From assembly GCA_002345565.1 (NCBI GenBank), contig DDVS01000002.1, positions 231,605-295,604 on the forward strand: a stretch of DNA of 64,000 nt. The letters are read 5' to 3'. This document shows, piece after piece, positions 51,424 through 60,614 of this stretch (within the stretch, counting starts at the first letter, position 1; each line of letters starts with the position of its first letter). The position numbers and the translations under genes were made by a program. A model generated the notes under the pieces. It was not told the DNA's origin and did not search any database. It saw only the letters and a list, made by a program, of their open reading frames with translations. Origin of the DNA: Flavobacteriales bacterium UBA2306. GTDB lineage: Bacteria; Bacteroidota; Bacteroidia; Flavobacteriales; Weeksellaceae.

Positions 51424-52842
51424 ATGAAAAATAGTATAGTAAAATATTTGATGGCAGGAGCATTATTAGCTAATGTTTCTTGTACAAGTGATTTTTTAGA
51501 TGTTGATTCTAGAGAAAATGTTGACGCTGCAGATGCGCAAACAACATACGATCCTGTTATGATGGTTAATGGAGTTTATGGAGAATTAACCGAATGGGAT
51601 TATGCTTTTTCTTGGTTGGGTGTTACAGAGATTATATCCGATAATGCTGATAAAGGAAGCTCCCCAACAGATGGTGGATCCGATAAATTAATTCTAGATA
51701 ATCTCGAACATACTGCAGCCACTGGCTCTATTGACGCCATGTGGACTCGTTTTTATAAAACTATTGGTAGAGCAAATTTGGCAATCCAATACACAGAAAA
51801 TTACGGTTTAAAAGATCAAAATTATAAAAATAGATTAATCGGTGAAGCTAAGTTTTTACGTGCTCTACATTATTTCTGGTTGGTAAGGATGTTCGGTGAT
51901 GTGCCTATTCAAGATCTTGTTGACTCGGGTTCTTGGATTACACGTAGGCCAAAAGCAGAAGTTTATGCTTACATAGAAAAAGACTTATTGGATGCTATTC
52001 AAGTATTACCAAATAAAAGCGAATATGCTTCTGCTGACTTAGGACGTGCAACAAAAGGTGCTGCTCAAGGTCTTTTAGCCAAAGTTTATTTATATGAGGA
52101 AAAGTGGCAACTGGCTTATGATATGGCAGGTAACGTGATGACTTCAGGACAATATGGTCTTGAATCTGATTATGCTAAAATATGGAGATTAGATGGAGAG
52201 AATGGTATAGAGTCTTTATTTGAAGTTCAGGCAAGAGGCGAATCTGTTGCGCATGGTGTACAACAATATTCTCAAACTCAAGGTGCACGTGGCACCGGAG
52301 GATGGGGATGGGGATTCAACGTGCCATCACAAAACTTATTAAATGCATTTAATGCAGCAGGTGATAACATTCGTAGAGATGCTACCATCATTTTCAGAGG
52401 AGAAACGTTATATGATGGTAGAGTAGTACCTAACACGGTTGAAAATCCTATGTACAATGAAAAAGCATACTCAAGTGCTAATTTAGGAGATGGAGAAGGG
52501 GATAAAAATATCAGAATTCTACGTTATAGTGAAGTTCTATTAATCCGTGCAGAAGCGGCAACTCATATTGGAGCAGATGCAGCAACTCCTTTGAATTTGG
52601 TACGTAGTAGAGTTAATTTGGCTCCTATTTCTAGCCCAACAAAAGAACAAATATGGCAAGAGAGAAGATTGGAGTTAGCATTTGAACACGATCGTTGGTT
52701 TGATATTGTTCGTACAGGGCAAGGTCAAGCAGCAATGACTGCTAATGGAAAAGTATTTGTGGTTGGTAAGCATGAATTGTTTCCAATTCCAAATAATCAG
52801 ATTATTCAAACGCCTACTATTGGACAAAATCCTAATTGGTAA
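51424..52842 (+). CDS. susD: SusD-like lipoprotein (second locus)
   Basis: 472 residues from the ATG at 51424; a TTG three codons upstream is also in frame. Lipobox LANVSC (Cys20) is followed by TSDFLDVDS, acidic and suitable for surface export. SusD/RagB signatures are LIGEAKFLRALHYFWLVRMF, ILRYSEVLLIRAEAATHIG and QERRLELAFEHDRWFDIVRT. It is the glycan-binding partner of the SusC upstream. The substrate is inferred from the adjoining glycoside hydrolases. Confidence 0.94.
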   Translation: MKNSIVKYLMAGALLANVSCTSDFLDVDSRENVDAADAQTTYDPVMMVNGVYGELTEWDYAFSWLGVTEIISDNADKGSSPTDGGSDKLILDNLEHTAATGSIDAMWTRFYKTIGRANLAIQYTENYGLKDQNYKNRLIGEAKFLRALHYFWLVRMFGDVPIQDLVDSGSWITRRPKAEVYAYIEKDLLDAIQVLPNKSEYASADLGRATKGAAQGLLAKVYLYEEKWQLAYDMAGNVMTSGQYGLESDYAKIWRLDGENGIESLFEVQARGESVAHGVQQYSQTQGARGTGGWGWGFNVPSQNLLNAFNAAGDNIRRDATIIFRGETLYDGRVVPNTVENPMYNEKAYSSANLGDGEGDKNIRILRYSEVLLIRAEAATHIGADAATPLNLVRSRVNLAPISSPTKEQIWQERRLELAFEHDRWFDIVRTGQGQAAMTANGKVFVVGKHELFPIPNNQIIQTPTIGQNPNW

Positions 52843-52851
52843 AAATTATCG

Positions 52852-54276
52852 ATGCAATTTAAATCAATATCAAATACAATTTTAACAGCTGCCACACTAT
52901 TATTGTGTGGCAGTTGTTCTAATAGAGATACCGTAGATTCTTCTACGAATATAGAAATACCAAGTAATCCGAATAATCCAAACACACCAGAAAATAATTT
53001 CTCTGATTCCCAAATCACAGAAATGGTAAAAAAAGATGCCCTAAAATATTTCTGGGATTTTGCACAGTCTAATTCTAGACTTGCCAGAGAAAGATATCAT
53101 ACAGATAATCCGAGTGATGATGCTAATACCGTGACAACAGGAGGATCCGGATTCGGTCTGATGACAATTTTAGTAGGAATCAAAAATGGTTATGTTTCTC
53201 AAGCTGATGCAGTTTCGAGATTAACAACCGCTCTTGATTTTTTACAGACAGCTAATCGTTTTCACGGGGCTTGGCCACATTGGATGAATGGAACATCTGG
53301 TAATGTTATTCCTTTTGGAGATCCTGCTCTTACAAAAGATAATGGTGGAGATCTTGTAGAAACAGCTTTTCTTGCTCAAGGTTTAATCTGTGTGAGAGAA
53401 TATTTCAAAAACTCTACTAATTCTGCAGAGTTGGCTTTAGCACAAAAAGCGGATGACTTATGGAAAGGAATCGAATGGAACTGGTACACAAAAGGAGAAA
53501 ATGCACTCTATTGGCATTGGTCTCCAAACTATGATTTCCAGATGAATATGAAATTACAAGGATTTGATGAAACATTAATTACTTATGTTTTAGCGGCAGC
53601 TTCTCCAACATATTCAATTAATAAGGCAGTTTATCAAAACGGTTGGGCAAGAAACGGAAGTATAAAAACTTCCGGTTCTCAATTCGGAATCCCATTAGTT
53701 GTAAATCATAATGGAGCTACAGGAACCGTTGGACCTATGTTTTGGTCACATTATTCATTCTTAGGATTAGACCCAAGAGGTTTGTCAGATGATTATGTTA
53801 ATTATGGAGATGCTACAACTAATCATGCAAAAGTGATGTTCCAATATTGCGTAAGTAACCCAAAAGGTTGGCAAGGCTATAACTCCAAAAGTTGGGGACT
53901 CACTGCAAGTTATTCCAGAAATACTGATGGAACGACAGGATATTCCGCACATCAACCCAACAATGATTTAGGAATTATTTCTCCAACAGCAGCTATTTCC
54001 AATATGCCATATACACCTACAGAAAGTATGGATTTTTTGAGATTTCTTTACAATGAAAATTATTCTAAATATGTTGGTGTAGCTGGACCGTATGATGCTT
54101 ATTCTATTCAATATAATTGGGTTACGCCGAGATATTTGGCAATTGACCAAGGAACGATTGCTCCAATGGTTGAAAATTACCAATCTCAATTCTTGTGGAA
54201 GTTGTTTATGAATGCACCGGATGTAAGACAAGGACTTGTAAAGCTTGGTTTCCATTCAACAACTTATGGATTTTAA
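52852..54276 (+). CDS. GH144-like glucanase lipoprotein, first of tandem pair
   Basis: 474 residues. Lipobox LLLCGSC (Cys22), an Asn/Pro-rich linker (about 30-50), then an (alpha/alpha)6-barrel of the glycoamylase-like family (PF10091, GH144). Blocks shared with its neighbour are KYFWDFAQSNSRLARERYH, TTGGSGFGLMTILVG, NRFHGAWPHWMNG, KDNGGDLVETAFLAQGL and NWYTKGENALYWHWSPNYDF. Characterised GH144 members are endo-beta-1,2-glucanases, but the wider family is less certain. It lies 9 bases after susD. Catalytic residues are presumably among the conserved Asp and Glu but are not assigned here. Confidence 0.85.
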   Translation: MQFKSISNTILTAATLLLCGSCSNRDTVDSSTNIEIPSNPNNPNTPENNFSDSQITEMVKKDALKYFWDFAQSNSRLARERYHTDNPSDDANTVTTGGSGFGLMTILVGIKNGYVSQADAVSRLTTALDFLQTANRFHGAWPHWMNGTSGNVIPFGDPALTKDNGGDLVETAFLAQGLICVREYFKNSTNSAELALAQKADDLWKGIEWNWYTKGENALYWHWSPNYDFQMNMKLQGFDETLITYVLAAASPTYSINKAVYQNGWARNGSIKTSGSQFGIPLVVNHNGATGTVGPMFWSHYSFLGLDPRGLSDDYVNYGDATTNHAKVMFQYCVSNPKGWQGYNSKSWGLTASYSRNTDGTTGYSAHQPNNDLGIISPTAAISNMPYTPTESMDFLRFLYNENYSKYVGVAGPYDAYSIQYNWVTPRYLAIDQGTIAPMVENYQSQFLWKLFMNAPDVRQGLVKLGFHSTTYGF

Positions 54277-54297
54277 ATTCATTTTAAAATTAATTTA

Positions 54298-55680
54298 ATG
54301 AAAAAGATATTATCACTCTCAATCGTTTCCTTAGCACTACTCACATCTTGCAAAAGCAAACCATCGACTGAAAATAAAACGTCTGAAAAACCAAAATCAG
54401 AACTTACCGATAATCAACTAATGGACAAAGTCCAGCAACAATCTTTGAAATATTTCTGGGACTTTGCAGAACCAAATTCATTCCTGGGAAGAGAACGTTA
54501 TCATGAGGACAATATCTACCCGGACAATGACAAACACGTCGTTACAACTGGAGGTTCTGGCTTTGGGCTGATGACAATTTTGGTTGGTGTCGATAGAAAA
54601 TTTATTCCTCGCCAGGAAGCGGTTAAAAGATTGACGCATATTGCAGATTTTCTGGAAAAAGCAGACCGTTTTCACGGTGCTTGGCCGCATTGGATCAATG
54701 GCGAAACGGGTAAAGTTGTTCCGTTTGGAAAAAAAGACAACGGCGGAGATTTGGTGGAAACTGCTTTCTTGGTTCAGGGAATGATCTGTGTTCGCGAATA
54801 TTTCAAAAACGGGAATCAGGAAGAAAAAGCTTTGGCTGCAAAGATGGACAAACTTTGGAAAGGTGTAGAATGGAACTGGTACACAAAAGGCGGTCAAAAA
54901 GTGCTTTATTGGCATTGGTCACCGACTTACGGTTGGGAAATGAACTTCCCTTTGGAAGGCTATAACGAGTGTCTTATCACCTATGTAATGGCAGCTGCTT
55001 CTCCAAATTATTCTATAGATTATGATACTTATAAGAAAGGTTGGACGCGCAACGGAACCTATCTTTCGGACAAAGAAAAATACGGACTTCCAATGTATGT
55101 AAAACATAATGGTGCCGAAGAATATGGTGGTCCATTATTTTGGACGCAGTACTCTTACTTAGGTCTGGATCCCAGAAATTTATCAGACCAATATATCAAG
55201 AATTATTTTGATTTAAATAGAAATCAGGTTCTTATCGATTATAAATATTGTGTTGAAAATCCCAAAGGATGGAAAGGCTACGGCAAAAATTATTGGGGTT
55301 TAACCGCAGGTTATTCTCGTAACAAAGATGGAGGAGTTGGTTATGACGCTCACTTTCCGCAGAATGATCACGGTGTGATTACTCCAACAGCTGCGCTTAG
55401 TTCGATGCCTTATACGCCGAAAGAATCTATGGCTTTCCTTAGATTTTTATATGAAGAGAAACCCAATTTTATTGGGCAAGCCGGACCTTACGACGCAACT
55501 TCCATCAATTTCAACGACTGGTTTACACCTCGATATTTGGCGATTGACCAAGGTACAATTGCACCAATGATAGAGAACTATCGTTCGGGATTGTTGTGGG
55601 ATTTGTTTATGAATGCACCTGACATCAGAGCCGGTTTGAAAAAAATCGGATTCAAATCAGAAAAGCACAAGATAGATTAG
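54298..55680 (+). CDS. GH144-like glucanase lipoprotein, second of tandem pair
   Basis: 460 residues. Lipobox LLTSC (Cys18), without an acidic residue near the Cys (KSKPSTENK), unlike the first copy. The domain is closely similar to the upstream one throughout: KYFWDFAEPNSFLGRERYH, TTGGSGFGLMTILVG, DRFHGAWPHWING, KDNGGDLVETAFLVQGM, WNWYTKGG and APMIENYRSGLLWDLFMNAPD. The copies are 21 bases apart, so this looks like a tandem duplication. The weaker surface-export signal suggests a periplasmic location and a division of labour. Like its neighbour it is assigned by family. Confidence 0.85.
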   Translation: MKKILSLSIVSLALLTSCKSKPSTENKTSEKPKSELTDNQLMDKVQQQSLKYFWDFAEPNSFLGRERYHEDNIYPDNDKHVVTTGGSGFGLMTILVGVDRKFIPRQEAVKRLTHIADFLEKADRFHGAWPHWINGETGKVVPFGKKDNGGDLVETAFLVQGMICVREYFKNGNQEEKALAAKMDKLWKGVEWNWYTKGGQKVLYWHWSPTYGWEMNFPLEGYNECLITYVMAAASPNYSIDYDTYKKGWTRNGTYLSDKEKYGLPMYVKHNGAEEYGGPLFWTQYSYLGLDPRNLSDQYIKNYFDLNRNQVLIDYKYCVENPKGWKGYGKNYWGLTAGYSRNKDGGVGYDAHFPQNDHGVITPTAALSSMPYTPKESMAFLRFLYEEKPNFIGQAGPYDATSINFNDWFTPRYLAIDQGTIAPMIENYRSGLLWDLFMNAPDIRAGLKKIGFKSEKHKID

Positions 55681-56037
55681 CAAAAATTATTATCTTTAGG
55701 GCAGGATATTTATTGTCTCATTTTGATTTAATAAATATTTTTTAGGAGCTTAATCCCGCTATCCACTATATCTTTTTTATCATTGCGAACAACGTGAAGC
55801 AATCTTTAGGAACTAATCAGCGCAATAACAAAAAAGGATGCCGTTCCTATCGGGGCTATGGGATTCAGCATAATTATAAACTTAGGCATACAAATTAACA
55901 TTTTGTATCTTTAATCACAAAATATGTGTAACAAAACGGGTAATGATAAAAATTGATTAATGTATTTGTTTTCAATAAAAAAAACAGATTGATTGTAAGT
56001 TTTTTATCTTTATTCTATTTTCTTTTATCTACTTATT
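55681..56037. other. 357-base intergenic region with nested dispersed repeat
   Basis: It contains a hairpin-like repeat at 55743-55858 (see separate entry) and about 170 AT-rich bases before the esterase gene. The terminator and promoter could not be assigned with confidence. Confidence 0.5.
55743..55858. repeat. Dispersed repeat with nested CATTGCGA repeat
   Basis: The outer arms AGGAGCTTAATCCCGCTATCC and AAAAAAGGATGCCGTTCC plus TCGGGGCT are complementary in part, and the blocks CCCGCTATCC and CCGTTCC recall copies A and B. Inserted in the loop, at about 55779-55830, is TCATTGCGAACAACGTGAAG, a different short repeat type. Confidence 0.5.
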
Positions 56038-56745
56038 ATGACCTTAAAATTAAAATATCTTCCACTTTTACTTTTAGGATTTTCAACATTTTCCAACGCG
56101 CAGGAAATCAAATCCGAGTTCAATAAAGAAGTTAAAATTCAGAAAAAGTTATCTTACCTTCTGGATATTCCACAAAATCCAAAAACAAAATTGCCTTTGA
56201 TTGTTTTTCTTCACGGTTCTGGTGAAAGAGGAAATGATTTAGAAAAAGTAAAACTAAACGGCGTTCTTCAACACAAAGATTTAATCAAAGAACCTGTGGC
56301 TATTTTAGCACCTCAATGTCCTGCAAATACTTGGTGGGATACAGATGCGGTTTATTTCCTCATCAAAGAAATCTCGGAAAAATATAAAATAGATAAAGAC
56401 AGAATCTATCTCACAGGCTTATCAATGGGAGGCTGGGGAACTTTGAAATTAGCTGGTGAACATCCTGAGATGTTTGCTTCTGTTGTATCAGTTTGTGCAC
56501 CAACAGACAGAGTAATGTATGCGAATATCCAAAACTACAAGGATATGAATCTCAAAATCTTCCACGGAGGAATGGACGATGTTGTTCTGCCAGAGAATGC
56601 TTTCAATTTTTATCAAAAACTTCATCCGATAAATCCAAAAGCAGAACTCACAATTTTCCCAAACGACAATCATAACTCTTGGGATTCTACATATTCTGAC
56701 CCTAAGTTGTATGAATGGATGCTATCATTCAAAAAAAATCAGTAA
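56038..56745 (+). CDS. Secreted alpha/beta hydrolase (esterase-like)
   Basis: 235 residues with a signal peptide (to FSNAQ). The alpha/beta-hydrolase nucleophile elbow is TGLSMGGWGTLKLAG with Ser in GLSMGG; the oxyanion-hole region HGSGERGNDLEKV and the C-terminal catalytic Asp and His (GGMDDVVLPENA and NDNHNSWDST) are in place. It resembles the phospholipase/carboxylesterase and PHB-depolymerase-like branch common in polysaccharide loci. Its place between GH144 and GH3 suggests it removes ester substituents from the glucan. Substrate is inferred. Confidence 0.83.
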   Translation: MTLKLKYLPLLLLGFSTFSNAQEIKSEFNKEVKIQKKLSYLLDIPQNPKTKLPLIVFLHGSGERGNDLEKVKLNGVLQHKDLIKEPVAILAPQCPANTWWDTDAVYFLIKEISEKYKIDKDRIYLTGLSMGGWGTLKLAGEHPEMFASVVSVCAPTDRVMYANIQNYKDMNLKIFHGGMDDVVLPENAFNFYQKLHPINPKAELTIFPNDNHNSWDSTYSDPKLYEWMLSFKKNQ

Positions 56746-56851
56746 TAAAATTAAAATAATATATAATGAAATTGCCTTTAGAAATTTTGAAAAGCAATCA
56801 AGTATAACTGAGAGGCGATTCCATATGACAATTAAAAAATAAATACTACAT

Positions 56852-59179
56852 ATGAAAAAGTTTGTAATCCTTGCTGCATTGGCTCTTTCGCCATACTTTC
56901 TTGCGCAGGAACTTGTTACTAAACCAGTTCAGTCTTATCAAACTGAAAAATATCAGTCTAAGAAAAAAGCTTTCATAGACAATCTTATTTCCAAAATGAC
57001 TTTGGACGAGAAAATCGGTCAGTTGAATTTACCTTCTTCTGGAGATTTTACAACTGGTACGGCTCAAAGTTCCGATATCGGTAAAAAGATTGAACAAGGA
57101 CTTGTTGGTGGATTATTTAACATCAAAGGTGTGGATAAAATCCGTGATGTTCAGAAAGTAGCAGTAGAAAAAAGCCGTTTGAAAATCCCAATGATTTTCG
57201 GAATGGATGTGATTCACGGTTACGAGACTTCTTTTCCAATTCCATTAGGTCTGGCTTCTTCTTGGGATATTAATTTGATTCAAAGGTCAGCTCAGATTGC
57301 AGCTCAGGAATCTACAGCAGACGGAATCAACTGGACTTTTTCTCCAATGACCGATATTTCCAGAGAACCAAGATGGGGTAGGGTTTCCGAAGGTTCCGGT
57401 GAAGACCCATACTTAGGAAGTGAGATTGCAAAAGCAATGGTCTTTGGTTATCAGGGAACTGATCTTTCAAAAAATAACACCATGTTGGCTTGTCTTAAAC
57501 ACTTCGCGCTTTACGGAGCTCCAGAAGGTGGACGAGATTATAACACGGTTGATATGAGTCACGTATCGATGTTCAATAATTATTTTCCACCTTACAAAGC
57601 GGCAATTGATGCTGGAGTTGGTTCCGTGATGGCTTCTTTTAATGAGGTTGATGGCGTTCCAGCAACAGGAAACAAATGGCTGATGACAGATGTTCTTAGA
57701 GACCAATGGAAATTCAAAGGTTTTGTGGTAACAGATTATACAGGAATCAATGAAATGGTTGACCACGGAATGGGAGATTTGCAGCAAGTTTCGGCTTTGG
57801 CAATGAACGCAGGTGTTGATATGGATATGGTTGGAGAAGGTTTCCTTAAAACTTTGAAAAAATCTGTATCTGAAGGAAAAGTTTCTGAAAAAACAATTAC
57901 TGAAGCAACAAGAAGAATCTTGGAAGCAAAATATGACCTTGGACTTTTTGATGATCCTTATAAATATACAGATTCTAAGAGAGCTCAAAAAGAAGTTTTC
58001 AGTCCGAAACATTTGGAAGCGGCAAGAACTATTTCTGCTAATTCTATGGTTTTGATGAAAAATGACAAACAGGTTCTTCCGCTTAAAAAATCAGGAACTG
58101 TTGCTGTCATTGGTCCGTTGGCTGATAATGCTGTGAATATGCCTGGAACCTGGAGCGTTGGAGCAAAACACGCTAATTCGATTTCGTTATTAAGAGGTCT
58201 TAAAGAAACCGTTGGTAAAGATGTAAATTTTGTTTACGCCAAAGGTAGCAACGTTTACGAATCTGCTGCAATGGAAGAAAAGGCGACAATGTTTGGTAAA
58301 ACAGCAAATAGAGACAGTCGTCCAGCTGACCAGATCAGAAAAGAAGCCGTTGAAATCGCAAGTAAAGCAGATGTCATTCTTTTAGCCATCGGTGAAAGTG
58401 CCGAGATGAGTGGGGAATCTAGTTCCAGAACAGATATCGGCATTCCGGAAACTCAAAAAGAATTGTTGAGAGAGCTTAAGAAAACAGGAAAACCGATTAT
58501 AGTAGTTCTATTCGCTGGTCGTCCATTAGTTCTAACAGAAGAATCTGAATTAGCTGACGGAATCCTGAATGTTTGGTTTCCAGGAAGTATGGCCGGATAT
58601 GCTATTTCCGACGTTCTTTTCGGAAAAGTGAATCCTTCTGCAAAACTACCAATGACTTTCCCAAGAAGTGTAGGTCAGGTTCCAATCTATTATAATGCTA
58701 AAAATACAGGTCGCCCATTAAGCACAGAAAATACAGATAAATGTACTTTTGAGAAATTCCGTTCTAATTATTTAGATGAGTGTAACTCGCCGCTTTATCC
58801 GTTTGGGTATGGATTGAGCTATTCTCAGTTTAATTATTCTGATATTTCTGTGAGCAATGCAAAACCTGCTGGCGATACATCCATCGAAGCTACAGTTACT
58901 TTAACGAATAACGGTAAATATGATGGAGCAGAAGTGGTTCAACTTTATATCAGAGATTTGGTTGGAAGTATTACAAGACCGGTTAAAGAACTGAAAGGTT
59001 TCCAAAAAGTTTATCTAAAAGCTGGAGAAAGTAAAAAAGTTACTTTCAAAATCTCTCCGGAAGATTTGAAATTCTATAACAGTCAATTGAAATTTGATTG
59101 GGAAGCCGGCGATTTCGATGTGATGATTGGAACTAATTCTCACGATGTTAAAACAACGAGAATCAATTGGACAAAATAA
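56852..59179 (+). CDS. bglX: GH3 beta-glucosidase
   Basis: 775 residues, periplasmic (signal peptide to FLAQ). Two-domain GH3 catalytic core plus C-terminal fibronectin-III-like domain (about 680-770). The nucleophile is Asp295 in FKGFVVTDYTGINEM; EDPYLGSEIAKAMVFGYQG and KHFALYGAPEGGRDY are typical BglX blocks; the acid/base Glu is probably in GESAEMSGESSSRTDI. Family members of this type remove terminal glucose from beta-linked oligosaccharides. Next to GH144 a role on sophorooligosaccharides is plausible. Confidence 0.93.
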   Translation: MKKFVILAALALSPYFLAQELVTKPVQSYQTEKYQSKKKAFIDNLISKMTLDEKIGQLNLPSSGDFTTGTAQSSDIGKKIEQGLVGGLFNIKGVDKIRDVQKVAVEKSRLKIPMIFGMDVIHGYETSFPIPLGLASSWDINLIQRSAQIAAQESTADGINWTFSPMTDISREPRWGRVSEGSGEDPYLGSEIAKAMVFGYQGTDLSKNNTMLACLKHFALYGAPEGGRDYNTVDMSHVSMFNNYFPPYKAAIDAGVGSVMASFNEVDGVPATGNKWLMTDVLRDQWKFKGFVVTDYTGINEMVDHGMGDLQQVSALAMNAGVDMDMVGEGFLKTLKKSVSEGKVSEKTITEATRRILEAKYDLGLFDDPYKYTDSKRAQKEVFSPKHLEAARTISANSMVLMKNDKQVLPLKKSGTVAVIGPLADNAVNMPGTWSVGAKHANSISLLRGLKETVGKDVNFVYAKGSNVYESAAMEEKATMFGKTANRDSRPADQIRKEAVEIASKADVILLAIGESAEMSGESSSRTDIGIPETQKELLRELKKTGKPIIVVLFAGRPLVLTEESELADGILNVWFPGSMAGYAISDVLFGKVNPSAKLPMTFPRSVGQVPIYYNAKNTGRPLSTENTDKCTFEKFRSNYLDECNSPLYPFGYGLSYSQFNYSDISVSNAKPAGDTSIEATVTLTNNGKYDGAEVVQLYIRDLVGSITRPVKELKGFQKVYLKAGESKKVTFKISPEDLKFYNSQLKFDWEAGDFDVMIGTNSHDVKTTRINWTK

Positions 59180-59202
59180 AATTTAATTCAAATTAATATT
59201 AC

Positions 59203-59240
59203 AAAAGCCTTTCAGATACAAGTTCTGGAAGGCTTTTTTT
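59203..59240 (+). terminator. Terminator of the second polysaccharide locus
   Basis: The stem AAAGCCTTTCAGA/TCTGGAAGGCTTT (one G-U pair) with a seven-T run. Confidence 0.85.
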
Positions 59241-59314
59241 ATGAAAATGTTTGTAACTAATTTGAATGAAAATCAAACTTAATTTTTGTTACCAATTCAA
59301 ATGATGGATTGTTG

Positions 59315-60001
59315 TTATTTTATAATTTGAGTTCCAAAAGCCTGATTTATCTTGTTGGCATTTTGCTCTTCGTAATTCCCAATGACATTGAATAAACCAT
59401 TTACAATCTGCTCAGACGCCAGTTGGCTAATGCCATTGCTTGCAAGATTCTGACTTTGGTTTCCAAATAGGCTTCCTAGTATAGATGAGCCTTTCAAAGC
59501 ATTGTTAAGCGTATTTACAAGACCAAATTCATTTAGTTTTGCATCTACCTTCGGTGTAATAGCTGCAATAAGTTGGGATTGTGTCTTTTCTTTCAAAATT
59601 TGAGTAGCCATACCAGAACCTCCTTGTGCAATTTTTGTAACATCATCTGCCGTCAAACTATTTACGGCGTTGTTTAATATTGGTTCGGATATATTGGCCG
59701 TAAAATACGCAGCATCTGCGATGTATTGTTTTTCTTTTTGCACAATACTACTCATACCCAAAGATTGTAACGTATTATTAATGCTTTTCAGTTGAGATGG
59801 TATAGCCTGATCTATCAATGTACTATTCATAAAAGCTTCTTTGTCTTTTAAAGTAGCCATACCTTTAGAAATACCTCCCAATAGAATATTTTTTATAATG
59901 GTTAAACCAATACTAGATGTTGCTACTGCCATACAAGAATTAGTAACTACTGCGCCTGAAACTGCTGCAACGCCTGCAGCTATAAAATATTTAGTTCTCA
60001 T
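59315..60001 (-). CDS. DUF4197 family lipoprotein
   Basis: 228 residues from the ATG at 60001 (MRTKYFIAAGVAAVSGAVV); an upstream in-frame ATG at 60049 precedes 16 residues with no signal-peptide character. A lipobox-like VVTNSC precedes the mature part. Helix-rich DUF4197 (PF13852) shows GISKGMATLKDKEAFMN, YIADAAYFTANISEPILNNA, LTADDVTKIAQGGSGMAT and LASEQIVNGLFNVIGNYE. No role is established for this family. It is read toward the GH3 gene and ends without an obvious terminator of its own. Confidence 0.85.
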   Translation of the reverse strand: MRTKYFIAAGVAAVSGAVVTNSCMAVATSSIGLTIIKNILLGGISKGMATLKDKEAFMNSTLIDQAIPSQLKSINNTLQSLGMSSIVQKEKQYIADAAYFTANISEPILNNAVNSLTADDVTKIAQGGSGMATQILKEKTQSQLIAAITPKVDAKLNEFGLVNTLNNALKGSSILGSLFGNQSQNLASNGISQLASEQIVNGLFNVIGNYEEQNANKINQAFGTQIIK

Positions 60002-60199
60002 AATTTTTTCAAATTCAAAATTTGAACCAAAGTTAAGATTATTAGACAAAACGAAAAGCCGTCTATTATATCAGAAAATATTGAAATTATGACTATTAAT
60101 ACTTTAATCTCCTACACTGTCAATTTGTTTCATAAAGTCAAGATTAATCAAATTTTATGAGAAAAAAATAAATTTAGATACAAAAAAAAATGCATATAT

Positions 60200-60512
60200 C
60201 CGATGTCGCGGATTTGCAATCCGTGACTGTATCATCCCATAAACACCACTTCAATATCCAATGCACTATCCGATGTTAAGACCTTTATTTTCCTGACAAT
60301 GTTTCAATGCATTTATAATGACATATTTTTGTTTGAGTCTTGTGAAAATGTCAACCCATCCCACTGTGGTAATTGTTATAAAATAGGCTTTTTCTATTTC
60401 TGTGGCTTTGTATTTTCTTGACATTTTGTATTTTTCTAAAATACTAATATAGAGAAAAGTAACTATTTATAATATAAAACAACAGTCACGGATTGCAAAT
60501 CCGCGACATCGG
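60200..60512 (-). mobile_element. Miniature element derived from a REP-associated (RAYT) transposase
   Basis: Perfect 31-base inverted repeats at 60200-60230 and 60482-60512 flank about 250 bases. Each arm itself contains a small hairpin (CGGATTTGCAATCCG), as REP sequences do. The middle encodes only the N-terminal part of a RAYT-type Y1 transposase on the minus strand. It is therefore a non-autonomous, internally deleted element needing a transposase in trans. Confidence 0.8.
60266..60424 (-). pseudogene. RAYT (IS200/IS605-like Y1) transposase fragment
   Basis: 52 codons from ATG 60424 to TAG 60266. The sequence AYFITITTVGWVDIFTRLKQ, continuing KYVIINALKHCQENKGLNI, matches the start of RAYT proteins (the AYFxTxxVVxWxDVFTR pattern). 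The later His-x-His metal site and catalytic Tyr are missing, so it is a remnant. Confidence 0.75.
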
Positions 60513-60577
60513 GAATTAATATAAAAACTATAATACACTTTTCTCATTTTCAAATTCTTATTTCCGCTATAAATCAT

Positions 60578-60585
60578 TATATTTG
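60578..60585 (+). promoter_or_regulatory. -7 promoter element of secDF
   Basis: TATATTTG, a match to TAnnTTTG, 29 bases before the secDF ATG and 65 bases beyond the miniature element. Confidence 0.55.
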
Positions 60586-60614
60586 CCGACTTAATTTATA
60601 TATATCGTAAGAAA

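Noticed and set aside
57467..58012. 181-codon minus-strand ORF opposite the GH3 gene
   Set aside because: It lies entirely within the conserved GH3 coding region, has a biased Cys/Phe/His composition typical of antisense frames and no family resemblance.
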